This document shows positions 18,302 through 26,521 of a stretch of 64,000 nucleotides of DNA, piece after piece. The translations under genes were made by a program, and so were the position numbers. Position 1 is the first letter of the stretch. Each line of letters opens with the position of its first letter. This DNA comes from Gammaproteobacteria bacterium (lineage in GTDB: Bacteria > Pseudomonadota > Gammaproteobacteria > Pseudomonadales > Azotimanducaceae), in NCBI GenBank assembly GCA_030428905.1, contig JAUIED010000004.1, positions 1 to 64,000 on the forward strand, read 5' to 3'. The notes under the pieces are model-generated. The model ran no database searches and was not told the DNA's origin. It saw only the letters and a list, made by a program, of their open reading frames with translations.

Positions 18302-18550
18302 ATGCACAGAAATGACGACAGAAATGACGAGAGTACAGAGTCCAAACAGCGCCTCGCGGCACAGCTGAGTGTGCCGATCTGGTTGGCGCTGGGTGTTGGC
18401 ATAGGAACGAGCCTGGGGGTGGCGATGGACAACCTCGCTCTGGGTGTTGCCATCGGCACTACCGCAGGTGTTGCCATTGGATCAGCGTTATCCATTGTAG
18501 GGTCTCGCTCGCGGACGAGGAAAGGCGCGGCGAAACGCGAGGTTTCTTAA
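18302..18550 (+). CDS. Small glycine-zipper membrane protein
   Basis: From ATG 18302 an 82-residue protein has a hydrophilic, Asp/Arg-rich N-terminus and two hydrophobic segments with repeated small residues (LGVGIGTSLGVAMDNLALGV, then AIGTTAGVAIGSALS). It ends in a basic tail. Such short Gly/Ala-rich membrane proteins are frequent and unassigned. A longer frame starts at GTG 18209 overlapping the FMN reductase stop, but the extra residues have no clear character. Moderate certainty that it is expressed. Confidence 0.5.
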   Translation: MHRNDDRNDESTESKQRLAAQLSVPIWLALGVGIGTSLGVAMDNLALGVAIGTTAGVAIGSALSIVGSRSRTRKGAAKREVS

Positions 18551-18562
18551 AGTGGTGCTCCC

Positions 18563-18804
18563 ATGCTGATAGATCATCCCCTGGAGGAGGAAGAGTTCGA
18601 GTGGCTTTAGGAGCAGCTGCTTGCGCGTGTCGATGAGGACGCGGTAACGGATGGTATGGATGAAGGGGTGCTCTGCATCCCCGAGCTCGACGGGTTTCTG
18701 ACCGCGGTTGTCAGTGGCCCCACGCCGCTCTGCGTCGAGAAGGGCCGGGGCGCAACGACCCCTGCCCCTGCGGCAAGAAGTTCAAGAAGTGCTGCCTGCA
18801 CTGA
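18563..18804 (+). pseudogene. Decayed YecA/UPF0149-like gene with SEC-C tail
   Basis: From ATG 18563 the frame reads MLIDHPLEEEEFEWL, then a TAG at 18608-18610. It continues with VDEDAVTDGMDEGVLCIPEL and DGFLTAVVSGPT, which matches the N-terminus of YecA/UPF0149-type proteins. A frame change follows, and the other frame carries GRNDPCPCGKKFKKCCLH and a stop at 18802-18804, an almost perfect SEC-C zinc-binding tail. The middle of the family is missing. The gene therefore has a nonsense codon, a large internal deletion and a frameshift, and is not functional. Confidence 0.75.
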
Positions 18805-18832
18805 TGGCCTGAGCGAGTGCACTCGCGGCCTA

Positions 18833-20074
18833 CTAGATCGGATGCAGCCGCACCGGCACGTCGCGAATGCCGCGAATGAAGTTGTTGGGCAGGCGTTCCA
18901 CGTCGCCTGCCAATTCCACGGTGTGGAAGCGCTTCATGATCTCTTCCCACAGCACCCGCAGCTGCAGCTCCGCCAGGCGGTTGCCCATGCAGCGGTGCAC
19001 GCCAAAGCCGAAGGAGACGTGCGCGCGTGCGTTGGGCCGGTCGATGATGAGGCGGTCGGCGTCGTCGAACACCGACTCGTCGCGGTTGCCCGACAGGTAC
19101 CACATCACCACCTTGTCACCCTCACGGATTTTCTGGCCGCCCAGTTCCACATCCGCGAGCGCGGTGCGCCGCATGTGGATCACCGGCGTCTGCCAGCGCA
19201 CGATCTCCGCCACCATGTTGGGGATGAGGGAGGGGTTCTTGCGCAGTTTCTCGTACTCGTCCGGATAATTGTTGAGCCCAATGACGCCGCCGCTGATGCT
19301 GTTGCGGGTGGTGTCGTTGCCACCGACGATGAGCAGCAGAATGGTGCCGAGGAACAGCTCCGGGTCCTCGTTCATGCGGGCGGTGGCCTCGCTGTGCTGC
19401 AGCATGGAGATGAGGTCGAAGGTGGGCGGTTGGCCGGCTTTTTCCGCCCAGAGCTGGTAGAACGCCGCTGCCGCGCCCATGAGCTCGTTGTAGCGGTCAC
19501 GCATATCGATGCTGTCGTCGCCGGTGACCTCCGGAATGGCTGTGGCCAGATCCGACCAGTACACGAGTTTGCGACGCTCTTCGTAAGGGAAGCCAAAGAT
19601 GGTGGCGAGCATACGGGCGGTCAGCTCGATAGACACCTTGTCCACCCAGTTGAACGTCTCATTCACCGGCAGGTTTTCCAGAATGTCGATGACACGCTCG
19701 CGGATCAGGGGTTCCAGCTCAGCCAGGTTTTTGGGTGCGACGGTGGGTGCCACCGCGCGGCGTTGCGGCGCGTGGCGCGGCTCGTCGAGGGTGATGAAGC
19801 TCTGCCCCTGAATCTGCCCTTCCTCCATCACATAAGGATCGACGATGGCGATGCCGCCTTTTTCCGAGGAGAACACGGTGTTGTTGGTGTCCACCTCCTT
19901 GATGTACTGGTGGCTTGTGACCGACCAGAACGGCCCGTTGGTGCTGTCGGCGAGGTAGTGCACGGGTGCGTCGCGGCGCAGTCGCGCAAACCAGGGCTGC
20001 CACGTGTCGGTGCGAAACAGCTCCGGGCGGCTGACATCGATGGTTTCCAGGGCGATATCGTCGGGGTGCTGCAT
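18833..20074 (-). CDS. Cytochrome P450, CYP153-like
   Basis: A 413-residue P450. The segments FNWVDKVSIELTARMLATIF, LLIVGGNDTTRNSISGGV (I-helix), IVRWQTPVIHMRRTA (ExxR region) and FGFGVHRCMGNRLAELQLR (heme loop, Cys362) closely track the CYP153 alkane/fatty-acid hydroxylase pattern. Compared with the CYP153A of this window (50328-51569), the F/G region and the C-terminus (LPNNFIRGIRDVPVRLHP) differ. The latter is almost the same as in the P450 at 57751, so the two are a paralogous pair. ATG 20074 has GGAAG upstream. It is divergent from a TetR gene. Terminal hydroxylation of a hydrophobic substrate is inferred. Confidence 0.9.
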   Translation of the reverse strand: MQHPDDIALETIDVSRPELFRTDTWQPWFARLRRDAPVHYLADSTNGPFWSVTSHQYIKEVDTNNTVFSSEKGGIAIVDPYVMEEGQIQGQSFITLDEPRHAPQRRAVAPTVAPKNLAELEPLIRERVIDILENLPVNETFNWVDKVSIELTARMLATIFGFPYEERRKLVYWSDLATAIPEVTGDDSIDMRDRYNELMGAAAAFYQLWAEKAGQPPTFDLISMLQHSEATARMNEDPELFLGTILLLIVGGNDTTRNSISGGVIGLNNYPDEYEKLRKNPSLIPNMVAEIVRWQTPVIHMRRTALADVELGGQKIREGDKVVMWYLSGNRDESVFDDADRLIIDRPNARAHVSFGFGVHRCMGNRLAELQLRVLWEEIMKRFHTVELAGDVERLPNNFIRGIRDVPVRLHPI

Positions 20075-20103
20075 GCGCGATCTTCCGTGTAGCGAGAGAA
20101 AGC

Positions 20104-20146
20104 GTAAACGTAAGGTGGTGCAAGAAAGTAGTCAAGTGTTTACTTT
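20104..20146 (-). promoter_or_regulatory. Promoter and operator of the CYP153-like gene
   Basis: On the minus strand TTGACT (20135-20130) and TACGTT (20112-20107) are separated by exactly 17 bases, a good sigma-70 promoter about 30 bases ahead of the gene. Two dyads overlap it: AAAGTA-N10-TACTTT (20125-20146, 22 bp, over the -35) and GTAAAC/GTTTAC (20104-20109 with 20138-20143). Both are typical of TetR-family operators, and the divergent tetR gene begins 28 bases away. Confidence 0.5.
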
Positions 20147-20173
20147 TGCGTTTGCTGCCTCTACGGTGCCGCC

Positions 20174-20782
20174 ATGAACACGCAGACCGGAGCGCGATTC
20201 CCGACATCTACCGATCCACGCATACGCCGGTCGGAGGCTGCCATCACCGGAGCGCTGCTGGGGATGCTGGCGCAGGGCAGGGAGCTGGCATCCGTCACGG
20301 TGTCTGAAGTTGCCGACGCGGCAGGGGTGACCCGCAAAACGTTCTACGCGCGGTTCGGCGCTCTGGATCAGGTGGTGGAGCGCCTGGTGTCGAGCCAGTT
20401 CGAGGACATCGCAGCGGGCATCGACGATGGCATGCTGCGCTTGCCCCTGGTGGACGATTCGCTGGCGCTCATGGTGTTCAAGGCCTATGCAGAGCATCAG
20501 GAGACGCTGGCCCCGCTGGTGCGTCAGTGTCCGGCCAGCCTGTTCATCGGGCCTGTGAGCCTGGTGGTGGAAGATCTTCTGGATCGGGTGATCCGGTTGA
20601 ACGCGTTGCCGTTGATGCCCGATGCTGAGCGCCACTACTTCGTGGCGACCATCGCTGCTGTGGTGCACACAGCACTGGACGTTTGGGTGCGCCGGGGGTT
20701 TCAGGAAACGCCGGAGCAGATCGCCAGCTTCATGGACGGATTGCTGTCGCAGGGTATGCAGCGGGTGCTCGGCGTGGACCGC

Positions 20783-20788
<6 letters not shown>
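20174..20788 (+). CDS. TetR family transcriptional regulator
   Basis: A 204-residue regulator. The N-terminal HTH (about 20-65) includes TVSEVADAAGVTRKTFYARF; the remainder is the ligand-binding all-helical domain. It is divergent from the CYP153-like gene at 18833-20074 and probably represses it until substrate or product binds. Its final Trp codon and stop (TGGTAG) lie on the 3' end of the oppositely oriented tRNA-Val gene, an unusual overlap. Confidence 0.88.
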
Positions 20789-20859
<71 letters not shown>

Positions 20860-20866
20860 GGAAACG

Positions 20867-20896
20867 GCCGCCGTCGTCAACGGTGCCGACGGCGGC
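20867..20896 (-). terminator. Strong GC hairpin between quinone oxidoreductase gene and tRNA-Val
   Basis: GCCGCCGTCG (20867-20876) and CGACGGCGGC (20887-20896) form a perfect 10-bp stem with a 10-base loop, starting 6 bases after the oxidoreductase stop (minus strand). Only a short CGTTTCC follows. It probably ends or attenuates the P450-VOC-oxidoreductase transcript before the tRNA, or serves as a processing structure if the tRNA is cotranscribed. Confidence 0.5.
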
Positions 20897-20901
20897 GCGG
20901 A

Positions 20902-21882
20902 TCATACACCAGGCCGGTTCACCATCACCAGCTTGCCGACGATGTCGCCTGCAAGCTGCTGTGTAAGCGCCGCAGGTAGTGCGTCCATTGGTTTTTCCAC
21001 GACGCCTGCGGGCTGCAGGCGGCCTGCGGCGATCATCTCGAAGAGCGTGCCCATGAGTTCCCGGTTGATGGCCGGGTTTGCGCGCATCTCACCGCCCCAG
21101 TCGACACCGACGATGCTGGCGCGTTTCAGCAGCGGCAGATTGAGCGGGATCTTCGCGATGTCGCCGGCGGCAAAACCCACCACCAGGAACCGACCGCCGG
21201 GTGACAGGTTACGAAAGGCCGCCTCAGACAGGGCACCGCCCACCGGGTCGTAGACCATATCCAGTTGGCCGCCGGTGAGCTCCTTCAGGGCGCTGCGCCA
21301 ATCGGGCGCCGTGTAATCCACGGCGGCATCAGCGCCGAAGCTTATCGCTGCCGTGCGCTTCGCCTCGCTCGAGGCGCCCGCGATTACCCGCGCGCCGAAG
21401 GCTTTCGCAACGGCGATGGCGGCAGACCCCACACCGCCGGCAGCGCCGAGCACGAGCACCGTCTCGCCAGCAGCCAGATGACCGCAGTCGCGCAGGCCGT
21501 ACAGGGCGGTTGCGTAGTTGATGAAGAATCCTGCAGCGGTGCTGAAATCGAGCGCTTCGGGCATCTCGTAGAGTGCCGCTGCTCTGGTCACCACCTGATC
21601 GGCGTAGGCGCCGGCGGCGGTGCCGAGCACACGGGCGCCCACGATGAGCCCCTGCACGTCGCGGCCGAGCGCACGCACGGTGCCGGCAAACTCGCTGCCA
21701 GGAAAGTAGGGCAGAGGTGGTTTGACCTGGTATTTACCCTGGATCATCAGCCCGTCCACGAAACCGACACCGGCGGCGGCGACGTCCACCAGCACCTCGT
21801 CGGCACGTGGTGTTGGTGCCTCCACGTCCACGCGCTGCAGGGACTCCGGCGGCCCGAAGGCGTCGCAGCGGTAGATCTTCAT
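20902..21882 (-). CDS. NADPH:quinone oxidoreductase family (zinc-free MDR)
   Basis: A 326-residue medium-chain dehydrogenase/reductase. The N-terminal GroES-like domain (PTPRADEVLVDVAAAGVGFV, PYFPGSEFAGTV) lacks the zinc cysteines. The Rossmann motif AAGGVGSAAIAVAKAFGARV is near residue 148. This is the quinone oxidoreductase/enoyl reductase-like branch, which reduces quinones or alpha,beta-unsaturated carbonyls with NADPH. It is coupled to the VOC gene upstream by ATGA (21882-21879) and is last in a four-gene P450 operon, suggesting it processes the P450 product. Confidence 0.88.
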   Translation of the reverse strand: MKIYRCDAFGPPESLQRVDVEAPTPRADEVLVDVAAAGVGFVDGLMIQGKYQVKPPLPYFPGSEFAGTVRALGRDVQGLIVGARVLGTAAGAYADQVVTRAAALYEMPEALDFSTAAGFFINYATALYGLRDCGHLAAGETVLVLGAAGGVGSAAIAVAKAFGARVIAGASSEAKRTAAISFGADAAVDYTAPDWRSALKELTGGQLDMVYDPVGGALSEAAFRNLSPGGRFLVVGFAAGDIAKIPLNLPLLKRASIVGVDWGGEMRANPAINRELMGTLFEMIAAGRLQPAGVVEKPMDALPAALTQQLAGDIVGKLVMVNRPGV

Positions 21883-22292
21883 GCCTGCGCGGCCATATCG
21901 ACGAACTCCACCCAGTTGCCGTCCGGGTCTTCCACCATGGCGATGGTCACGCCGGGCCGCACCTCGGTGATCGGTACCACAGTCTTGTGACCGGCCGCTT
22001 CGGTGGCCGCGAGAATCTCATCGAGGTTGCTGACGATCATGGTCCAGTAACGCACGCCGGTGGCGCGGGTGATGGGCCCGGGAGCGGGTTTCTCGGCCGG
22101 CGCATCCGTGGGCACGACGATCTTGATCAGGCTGGTGCCGCAGCGCAGGCGGTGCATGACGCCACCCATGGGAAACGGCGTTTGCGGCTCCTCGGTGAAG
22201 CCGAGCAGATCGCGGTAGAAGGCGACCATGGCGTCACCATTGGTTGTGACGATGCCGAGGTCGATGGAGTCCTTTTTCAGGGCGATGGTCAT
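21879..22292 (-). CDS. VOC family protein in P450 operon
   Basis: A 137-residue glyoxalase-fold protein. Module 1 begins IDLGIVTTNGDAMVAFYRDL with LLGF; module 2 includes YWTMIVSNLDEILAATEAAG and ends MVEDPDGNWVEFVD. I use ATG 22292 because the upstream part of the longer frame is low-complexity Arg/Pro sequence from another frame. Its stop overlaps the oxidoreductase ATG. It may bind or isomerise an intermediate between P450 and oxidoreductase steps. Confidence 0.85.
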   Translation of the reverse strand: MTIALKKDSIDLGIVTTNGDAMVAFYRDLLGFTEEPQTPFPMGGVMHRLRCGTSLIKIVVPTDAPAEKPAPGPITRATGVRYWTMIVSNLDEILAATEAAGHKTVVPITEVRPGVTIAMVEDPDGNWVEFVDMAAQA

Positions 22293-22318
22293 GGTGTGTG
22301 CTCCGGTTGGATGTCTTG

Positions 22319-22669
22319 TCAGGCGTGCGGGTTGCTGTTGCGCAGGTGTTCGGGGCCTGTGGCTTCGAACACCCACACCCGTGCGGTACGCTTGTTGAGT
22401 GCGGCGCTCTGCTGGCGCAGGTGTCTTGTGGCCGCCATCTGCTCGAGAACCTCTTCTGCGCTTTCGGCCTGCGCTTCGTAGGTGGCGAGATAGGGCAGCG
22501 GGCAGCCTTGTGTGCCGAGCTGGGCGCCGAGCTTGAAGCGCTGTGCCCTGGCCCAACCGGCGGTAGCCAGCACCTCATCGAGATGGGTGTGTTCGTAGTA
22601 ATCATTGAAGGCGTCTTCCTGACCTTCCGTGGGCTCGCTGAGCACGTGCACGATAAATGTCTTCGGCAT
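22319..22669 (-). CDS. DUF4286/EthD-like small protein
   Basis: A 116-residue protein of ferredoxin-like alpha/beta-barrel type. MPKTFIVHVLSEPTEGQEDA, FNDYYEHTHLDEVLATAGWA and PYLATYEAQAESAEEVLEQM are typical of the DUF4286 and EthD-like dimeric barrel families. It lies 16 bases after the P450 stop and 26 bases before the VOC gene. EthD-like proteins accompany P450s in other catabolic operons, as with ethRABCD for ethyl tert-butyl ether, which suits this context. The specific role here is unknown. Confidence 0.65.
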   Translation of the reverse strand: MPKTFIVHVLSEPTEGQEDAFNDYYEHTHLDEVLATAGWARAQRFKLGAQLGTQGCPLPYLATYEAQAESAEEVLEQMAATRHLRQQSAALNKRTARVWVFEATGPEHLRNSNPHA

Positions 22670-22685
22670 GTCGGGTTCCTGCTGG

Positions 22686-23942
22686 CTACTTCATGCGGTA
22701 GCGGATGGGCAACGATTTCAGGCCACCCACGAAGCTCGAGTGGGTGTAGCGTGGTTCGCCTGCAAGCTCGATGTGGTCGACGCGGGCGAGCAGCGTACGA
22801 TACAGCGCGCTCATCTCCATGCGCGCGAGGTGCTGGCCCAGGCACACGTGCGCGCCGTATCCAAAGGCGAGCTGCTTGGCGTCCTTGCGATCCGCACGAA
22901 ACTCGAACGGTGCGTCGAAAATGTCCTCGTCCCGATTGGCGGACGGGTACCACAGAACTGCCGACTCACCCTTGCGGATGGTCTTGCCTCGCAACTCATA
23001 GTCGTCTGTAGCCGTGCGCATGAAATGTCGCACCGGTGTTACCCAGCGGATCATCTCGTCGATCGCCGTGGGCAGCACGCCATCCACATCGGCGCGCAGC
23101 TTTGCCATCTCCTGCGGGTGCTCGAGGAGCGCCAGCAGGCCGCCGGCGGTGGAGGCGCTGGTGGTGTCGTGGCCGGCGGTGGCGATGATGATGTAGTAAC
23201 CGTTGGCTTCGAGCTCCGGTATGGCCTGGCCATCGACGTTGGCGTTGGCGATGAGGCTTGCCACGTCGTCGGTGGGGTTGGCGCGGCGATCGGCGCTCAT
23301 GGCGGAGAAGTAGGCTTCGAACTCGCGCGTGACGTCGAAAAATTCCTCCGCTTCGAAGGAGCGTTCGTTGTCCGGATCGGCCGGGCCGAAGAGCTCGCGC
23401 GTGAGCTTGAGCATGAACGCTTCGTCAGACTCCGGCACGCCGAGAATCTCCATGATCACCCGCAGCGGATACCACACCGCCACGTCTTTGACGAAATCAC
23501 ACTCGCCGCCGAGTTCCGCAAGACGATCCACGTACATCGACGCCAGGGCATCCACCCGCGCCTGCAGCTTGCGCAGGTTCGTGCCCATGAACCAGCCCTG
23601 GGTGAGCGTGCGGTACTTCATATGGTCCGGGTCGTCCATCTGCACCAGGGAGCGGATCAGGTGCTTGCGGCCGGTGATTGCCTGCACCAGCTCCTGCATG
23701 CCGGCCATGCCGAGGGTCGGCCGCGGGTCGTTGATGAAGAGCTGCTTGCGCCCTTCAATGGCCTTGATGTCGTCGTACTTGGTGATGTTCCAGAACGGTT
23801 CGTAGCCTTCAGGCTCCAGCCTGCGCACCGGGTCGTTGTGCCGAAGCCAGGTGAGCTGGGCATGAATGCCGTGCTCGTCGGCCCAGTTGGCGGGGTCGAC
23901 CATGGCGTTGTCGAGGGCAGGGGAGCTGGTGTAGAGGTGCAA
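22686..23942 (-). CDS. Cytochrome P450 (first gene of P450-DUF4286-VOC-QOR operon)
   Basis: A 418-residue P450 distinct from the CYP153 group. It has I-helix ATAGHDTTSAS (about 255), ExxR in DEMIRWVTPVRHFMR (about 298) and heme loop FGYGAHVCLGQH with Cys367. The longest frame begins at TTG 23942 without a clear Shine-Dalgarno; ATG 23903 (405 aa) is an alternative start. Three downstream genes follow with short gaps or overlaps on the same strand. Related bacterial P450s hydroxylate terpenoids and steroid side chains; the substrate here is open. Confidence 0.9.
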   Translation of the reverse strand: MHLYTSSPALDNAMVDPANWADEHGIHAQLTWLRHNDPVRRLEPEGYEPFWNITKYDDIKAIEGRKQLFINDPRPTLGMAGMQELVQAITGRKHLIRSLVQMDDPDHMKYRTLTQGWFMGTNLRKLQARVDALASMYVDRLAELGGECDFVKDVAVWYPLRVIMEILGVPESDEAFMLKLTRELFGPADPDNERSFEAEEFFDVTREFEAYFSAMSADRRANPTDDVASLIANANVDGQAIPELEANGYYIIIATAGHDTTSASTAGGLLALLEHPQEMAKLRADVDGVLPTAIDEMIRWVTPVRHFMRTATDDYELRGKTIRKGESAVLWYPSANRDEDIFDAPFEFRADRKDAKQLAFGYGAHVCLGQHLARMEMSALYRTLLARVDHIELAGEPRYTHSSFVGGLKSLPIRYRMK

Positions 23943-24041
23943 AGCGTGTACGTCCGGGTAAAAACGCCAGCCTACTCAGAATGCGGGAGGTGTGGCAATG
24001 CGCGTGTACCATGGCCGTTCACTCGCAGTCGGCTACCACCC

Positions 24042-24299
24042 ATGAACTATTTCTGGCACGACGCCGTGGGCAACCTGGGCGTGCTGCTCGTGCTCGCCTG
24101 CTACTTCCTCATTCAGACCGGCAAGCTCGATATCCGCGCCTTGCCCTACTCGGTGCTGAACGGCGTCGGCGCCATCCTCATCATGGTGTCGCTCTTCTAC
24201 AACTTTAACCTTTCATCGTTCGTCATCGAGTGCGCCTGGCTTGCCATCAGCGCCTATGGTGTGGTGCGGCGGCTGCTTGAGCTGCGGCGTGGGACGTAG
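24042..24299 (+). CDS. CBU_0592-like small membrane protein
   Basis: An 85-residue protein with three hydrophobic segments. The spacing of WHDAVGNLGVLLVLACYFL, LPYSVLNGVGAILIMVSLFY and ECAWLAISAYGV fits the CBU_0592-like membrane domain. Function is unknown. It is divergent from the P450 operon (99-base gap) and upstream of the TauD-type gene. ATG 24042 is used. Confidence 0.75.
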   Translation: MNYFWHDAVGNLGVLLVLACYFLIQTGKLDIRALPYSVLNGVGAILIMVSLFYNFNLSSFVIECAWLAISAYGVVRRLLELRRGT

Positions 24300-24334
24300 C
24301 ACAGTAGGGCGGTATCGAAGGGGAGGAGCGCGAT

Positions 24335-25180
24335 ATGGTTGCCGTAGCGGGATATCACACCATCGGCGTGGACAGCCTCACGCCGCACCTGGGTGCCGAG
24401 ATCGACGGTGTCGATCTGTCGCAGGAGCTGTCCAACGAGACGTTTTCCGAAATCTACAGGGCGTGGCTCGACTGGAAGGTGCTGGTGTTTCGTGATCAGC
24501 ACATCGACCGCGAGCAGCACAAGGCTTTCGGACGACGGTTCGGGCGCCTGCACGTGCACCCCATGCAGCACAGTTATGGCGGCGACCCGGAAATTCTGCG
24601 CATCAAGACCACCAAGGACTCCGCCTACACCGCGGGCAACGGCTGGCACACGGATGTGACCTGCGACGAGGTGCCGCCGCTCGGCTCAATGCTCTACATC
24701 ACCGAGACACCGGAATCCGGCGGCGGAGACACGCTGTTTGCCAACATGGCCATGGCCTACGATCTGTTGAGCGATACGATGAAATCCATGCTCGACGGGT
24801 TGACCGCCGTGCACGACGGTGCGCTGCCTTACCTCGGCAGCTACGGCGTGGCACCGCCGGACGGCGCGAAGTACCCGAAGAATGAGCATCCGGTGATAGC
24901 CACGCATCCGGAATCCGGCCAGAAAATTCTCTACATAAACTCCGGCTTCACGGCGTACATCAAAGGCATGCAACCGTGGGAGAGCCGCATGCTGCTCGAT
25001 GGGTTGTTCCGGTTCATTGCCCAGACGCCGCGGCTCGTGTGTCGCGTACAGTGGCAACCCAACACGCTCACGTTCTGGGACAACCGTTGCACGCAGCACC
25101 ACGCGGTGTGGGACTACTACCCGCACACGCGTTACGGCGAGCGGGTGTCCATCGTCGGCGAGCAGCGACCCGCAGCCTGA
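24335..25180 (+). CDS. TauD/TfdA family Fe(II)/2-oxoglutarate dioxygenase
   Basis: A 281-residue enzyme that couples 2-oxoglutarate decarboxylation to substrate hydroxylation. The facial triad is His105-x-Asp107 (in GNGWHTDVTCDEVPP) and a C-terminal His in DNRCTQHHAVWDY. The 2-oxoglutarate-binding Arg is probably in HTRYGERVSIVG. TauD hallmarks GAEIDGVDLSQEL and WKVLVFRDQ are at the N-terminus. GGGGAGG precedes ATG 24335. An MFS transporter gene follows 10 bases later, so the pair probably imports and hydroxylates the same compound, such as a sulfonate, phenoxyacid or other carboxylate. Confidence 0.9.
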   Translation: MVAVAGYHTIGVDSLTPHLGAEIDGVDLSQELSNETFSEIYRAWLDWKVLVFRDQHIDREQHKAFGRRFGRLHVHPMQHSYGGDPEILRIKTTKDSAYTAGNGWHTDVTCDEVPPLGSMLYITETPESGGGDTLFANMAMAYDLLSDTMKSMLDGLTAVHDGALPYLGSYGVAPPDGAKYPKNEHPVIATHPESGQKILYINSGFTAYIKGMQPWESRMLLDGLFRFIAQTPRLVCRVQWQPNTLTFWDNRCTQHHAVWDYYPHTRYGERVSIVGEQRPAA

Positions 25181-25190
25181 CAGCGCCGGG

Positions 25191-26510
25191 GTGAGCCGCC
25201 CACACTTCTGGAGCTACCTGCGGCAAAGGCAGCTCGATCACGTTCCCGTGGGCGCGTTGCGCTGGTGGCTGCTCGCGCTGATCGTGCTCGGCTGGGCGGT
25301 GGAGCAGTACGAGGCGTTGAAGAACGGCCCGGTGCTGGTCTACATCCTGCGCGACTTCGACATCACGCTCGTGCAGTGGGGCTACGCCGCTGCCGCGTTC
25401 GGCCTGGTCTACAGTATTGGCGCCGTGTTGTTGAGCCGGGCGGGAGACCGCTTCGGCCGCCGGCCCATGCTGATCTGGCCGGTTGCCGCCTACGCGGTGA
25501 TCTCCGTAGCAGGTGCCCTGTCGCAAAGCTTCTGGGCGCTGGCGGCGCTGATCGCTGCAGGTTCCTTCCTCATGGCCGGCATGAACCCGGCGGTGCATGC
25601 GGCTTCCCGCGACCTGACGCCGCGGATGGGCCGCGCCATGGTCTATGCGTGGGTGTCGCTGGCATTCACCATCGGCGCGTTGCTGTCCACTGCCGTCGCG
25701 GCGCAGACGCTTCCTATCTGGCCGGGATGGCGTTCGCAGTACTGGATTGCCGCCGCCCTGGCCGCCACCACCGCGGCGGTGATCTTCGTGTTCTACCGCG
25801 ACCTCAGCCCCCAGGTTCGGGGCCAGGTGCTCGAGGAGCGCGTGGATGTTCCCGTTTCGACGACGCCGGCGATAGACACCTATGCCGATGGACGCAAGGT
25901 GTACCGCAGCCCGCGGCTGTGGTTTCTGTCGACGGTCATCGTCTTCTGGTCTTTGGCCTATGTGACGGTCTCCGCCTACGTGCCGACCTTCCTGGTGCAG
26001 AACTACGCACTCGATCCGGCCCGCGCGGCCGGCGTGACGTCGTGGTTCTGGATCGTCTTTACCGCGAGTGTATTTCTATCAGGTTGTCTGTCGGACACGC
26101 TGCGTGTGCGCAAAACCGTTACCGCCTTCGGCGGGGTAACAACAGGACTCTGCTTCATCTACGGTGCAATGCTGCCGGCAAGCACCAGTGAGGCGACGCT
26201 GGTCGCGGTGTGGTCTGCCACCGGCTTCTTCGCCGGCTTCATCTATCCCGCCTGGTGCGCGCTCTACTCCGAGACCGCCGAGGCCATCAGCCCGCACGGC
26301 GTGGCGCGTGCCTTTGGCATCACGGCGACGCTCTCTCCGCTCACCGGGCTGATCCTGAACCTCGGGCTGCCGCGGGTGGTGGAGGCGTGGGGTTGGAGCG
26401 CCTGGATGACGATTGCCGGCGTGTGCTGCTTTGTGGTGGCCGTGCTGGTGTCGTTTGGCGGCGGGCCGTGGTGGGTGCGGGCGGGATCACGCCCGACACG
26501 GTTGGCATGA
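25191..26510 (+). CDS. MFS transporter
   Basis: A 439-residue 12-helix major facilitator. Conserved loop 2-3 signature GDRFGRRPML follows the second helix. The start is taken as GTG 25191 (MSRPHFWSYLRQ), ten bases after the dioxygenase stop. The shape resembles sialate/aromatic-acid proton symporters. Cotranscription with the TauD-type gene suggests uptake of its substrate. Confidence 0.85.
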   Translation: MSRPHFWSYLRQRQLDHVPVGALRWWLLALIVLGWAVEQYEALKNGPVLVYILRDFDITLVQWGYAAAAFGLVYSIGAVLLSRAGDRFGRRPMLIWPVAAYAVISVAGALSQSFWALAALIAAGSFLMAGMNPAVHAASRDLTPRMGRAMVYAWVSLAFTIGALLSTAVAAQTLPIWPGWRSQYWIAAALAATTAAVIFVFYRDLSPQVRGQVLEERVDVPVSTTPAIDTYADGRKVYRSPRLWFLSTVIVFWSLAYVTVSAYVPTFLVQNYALDPARAAGVTSWFWIVFTASVFLSGCLSDTLRVRKTVTAFGGVTTGLCFIYGAMLPASTSEATLVAVWSATGFFAGFIYPAWCALYSETAEAISPHGVARAFGITATLSPLTGLILNLGLPRVVEAWGWSAWMTIAGVCCFVVAVLVSFGGGPWWVRAGSRPTRLA

Positions 26511-26521
26511 GAGATTCTCGC

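Noticed and set aside
18608-18610. In-frame TAG in the YecA-like sequence as a possible pyrrolysine or recoding site
   Set aside because: The same gene also has a frameshift and a missing centre, so decay explains it.
18656-20092. A 478-codon open frame on the plus strand opposite the CYP153-like gene
   Set aside because: Its residues are His/Arg/Val-rich with no family character and mirror the codon structure of the P450 on the other strand; long antisense frames are expected at this GC content.
22629-24041. The long plus-strand frame running through the P450 at 22686-23942 into the small membrane protein
   Set aside because: Only the last 85 codons, from ATG 24042, look like a protein; the rest is antisense to the P450.
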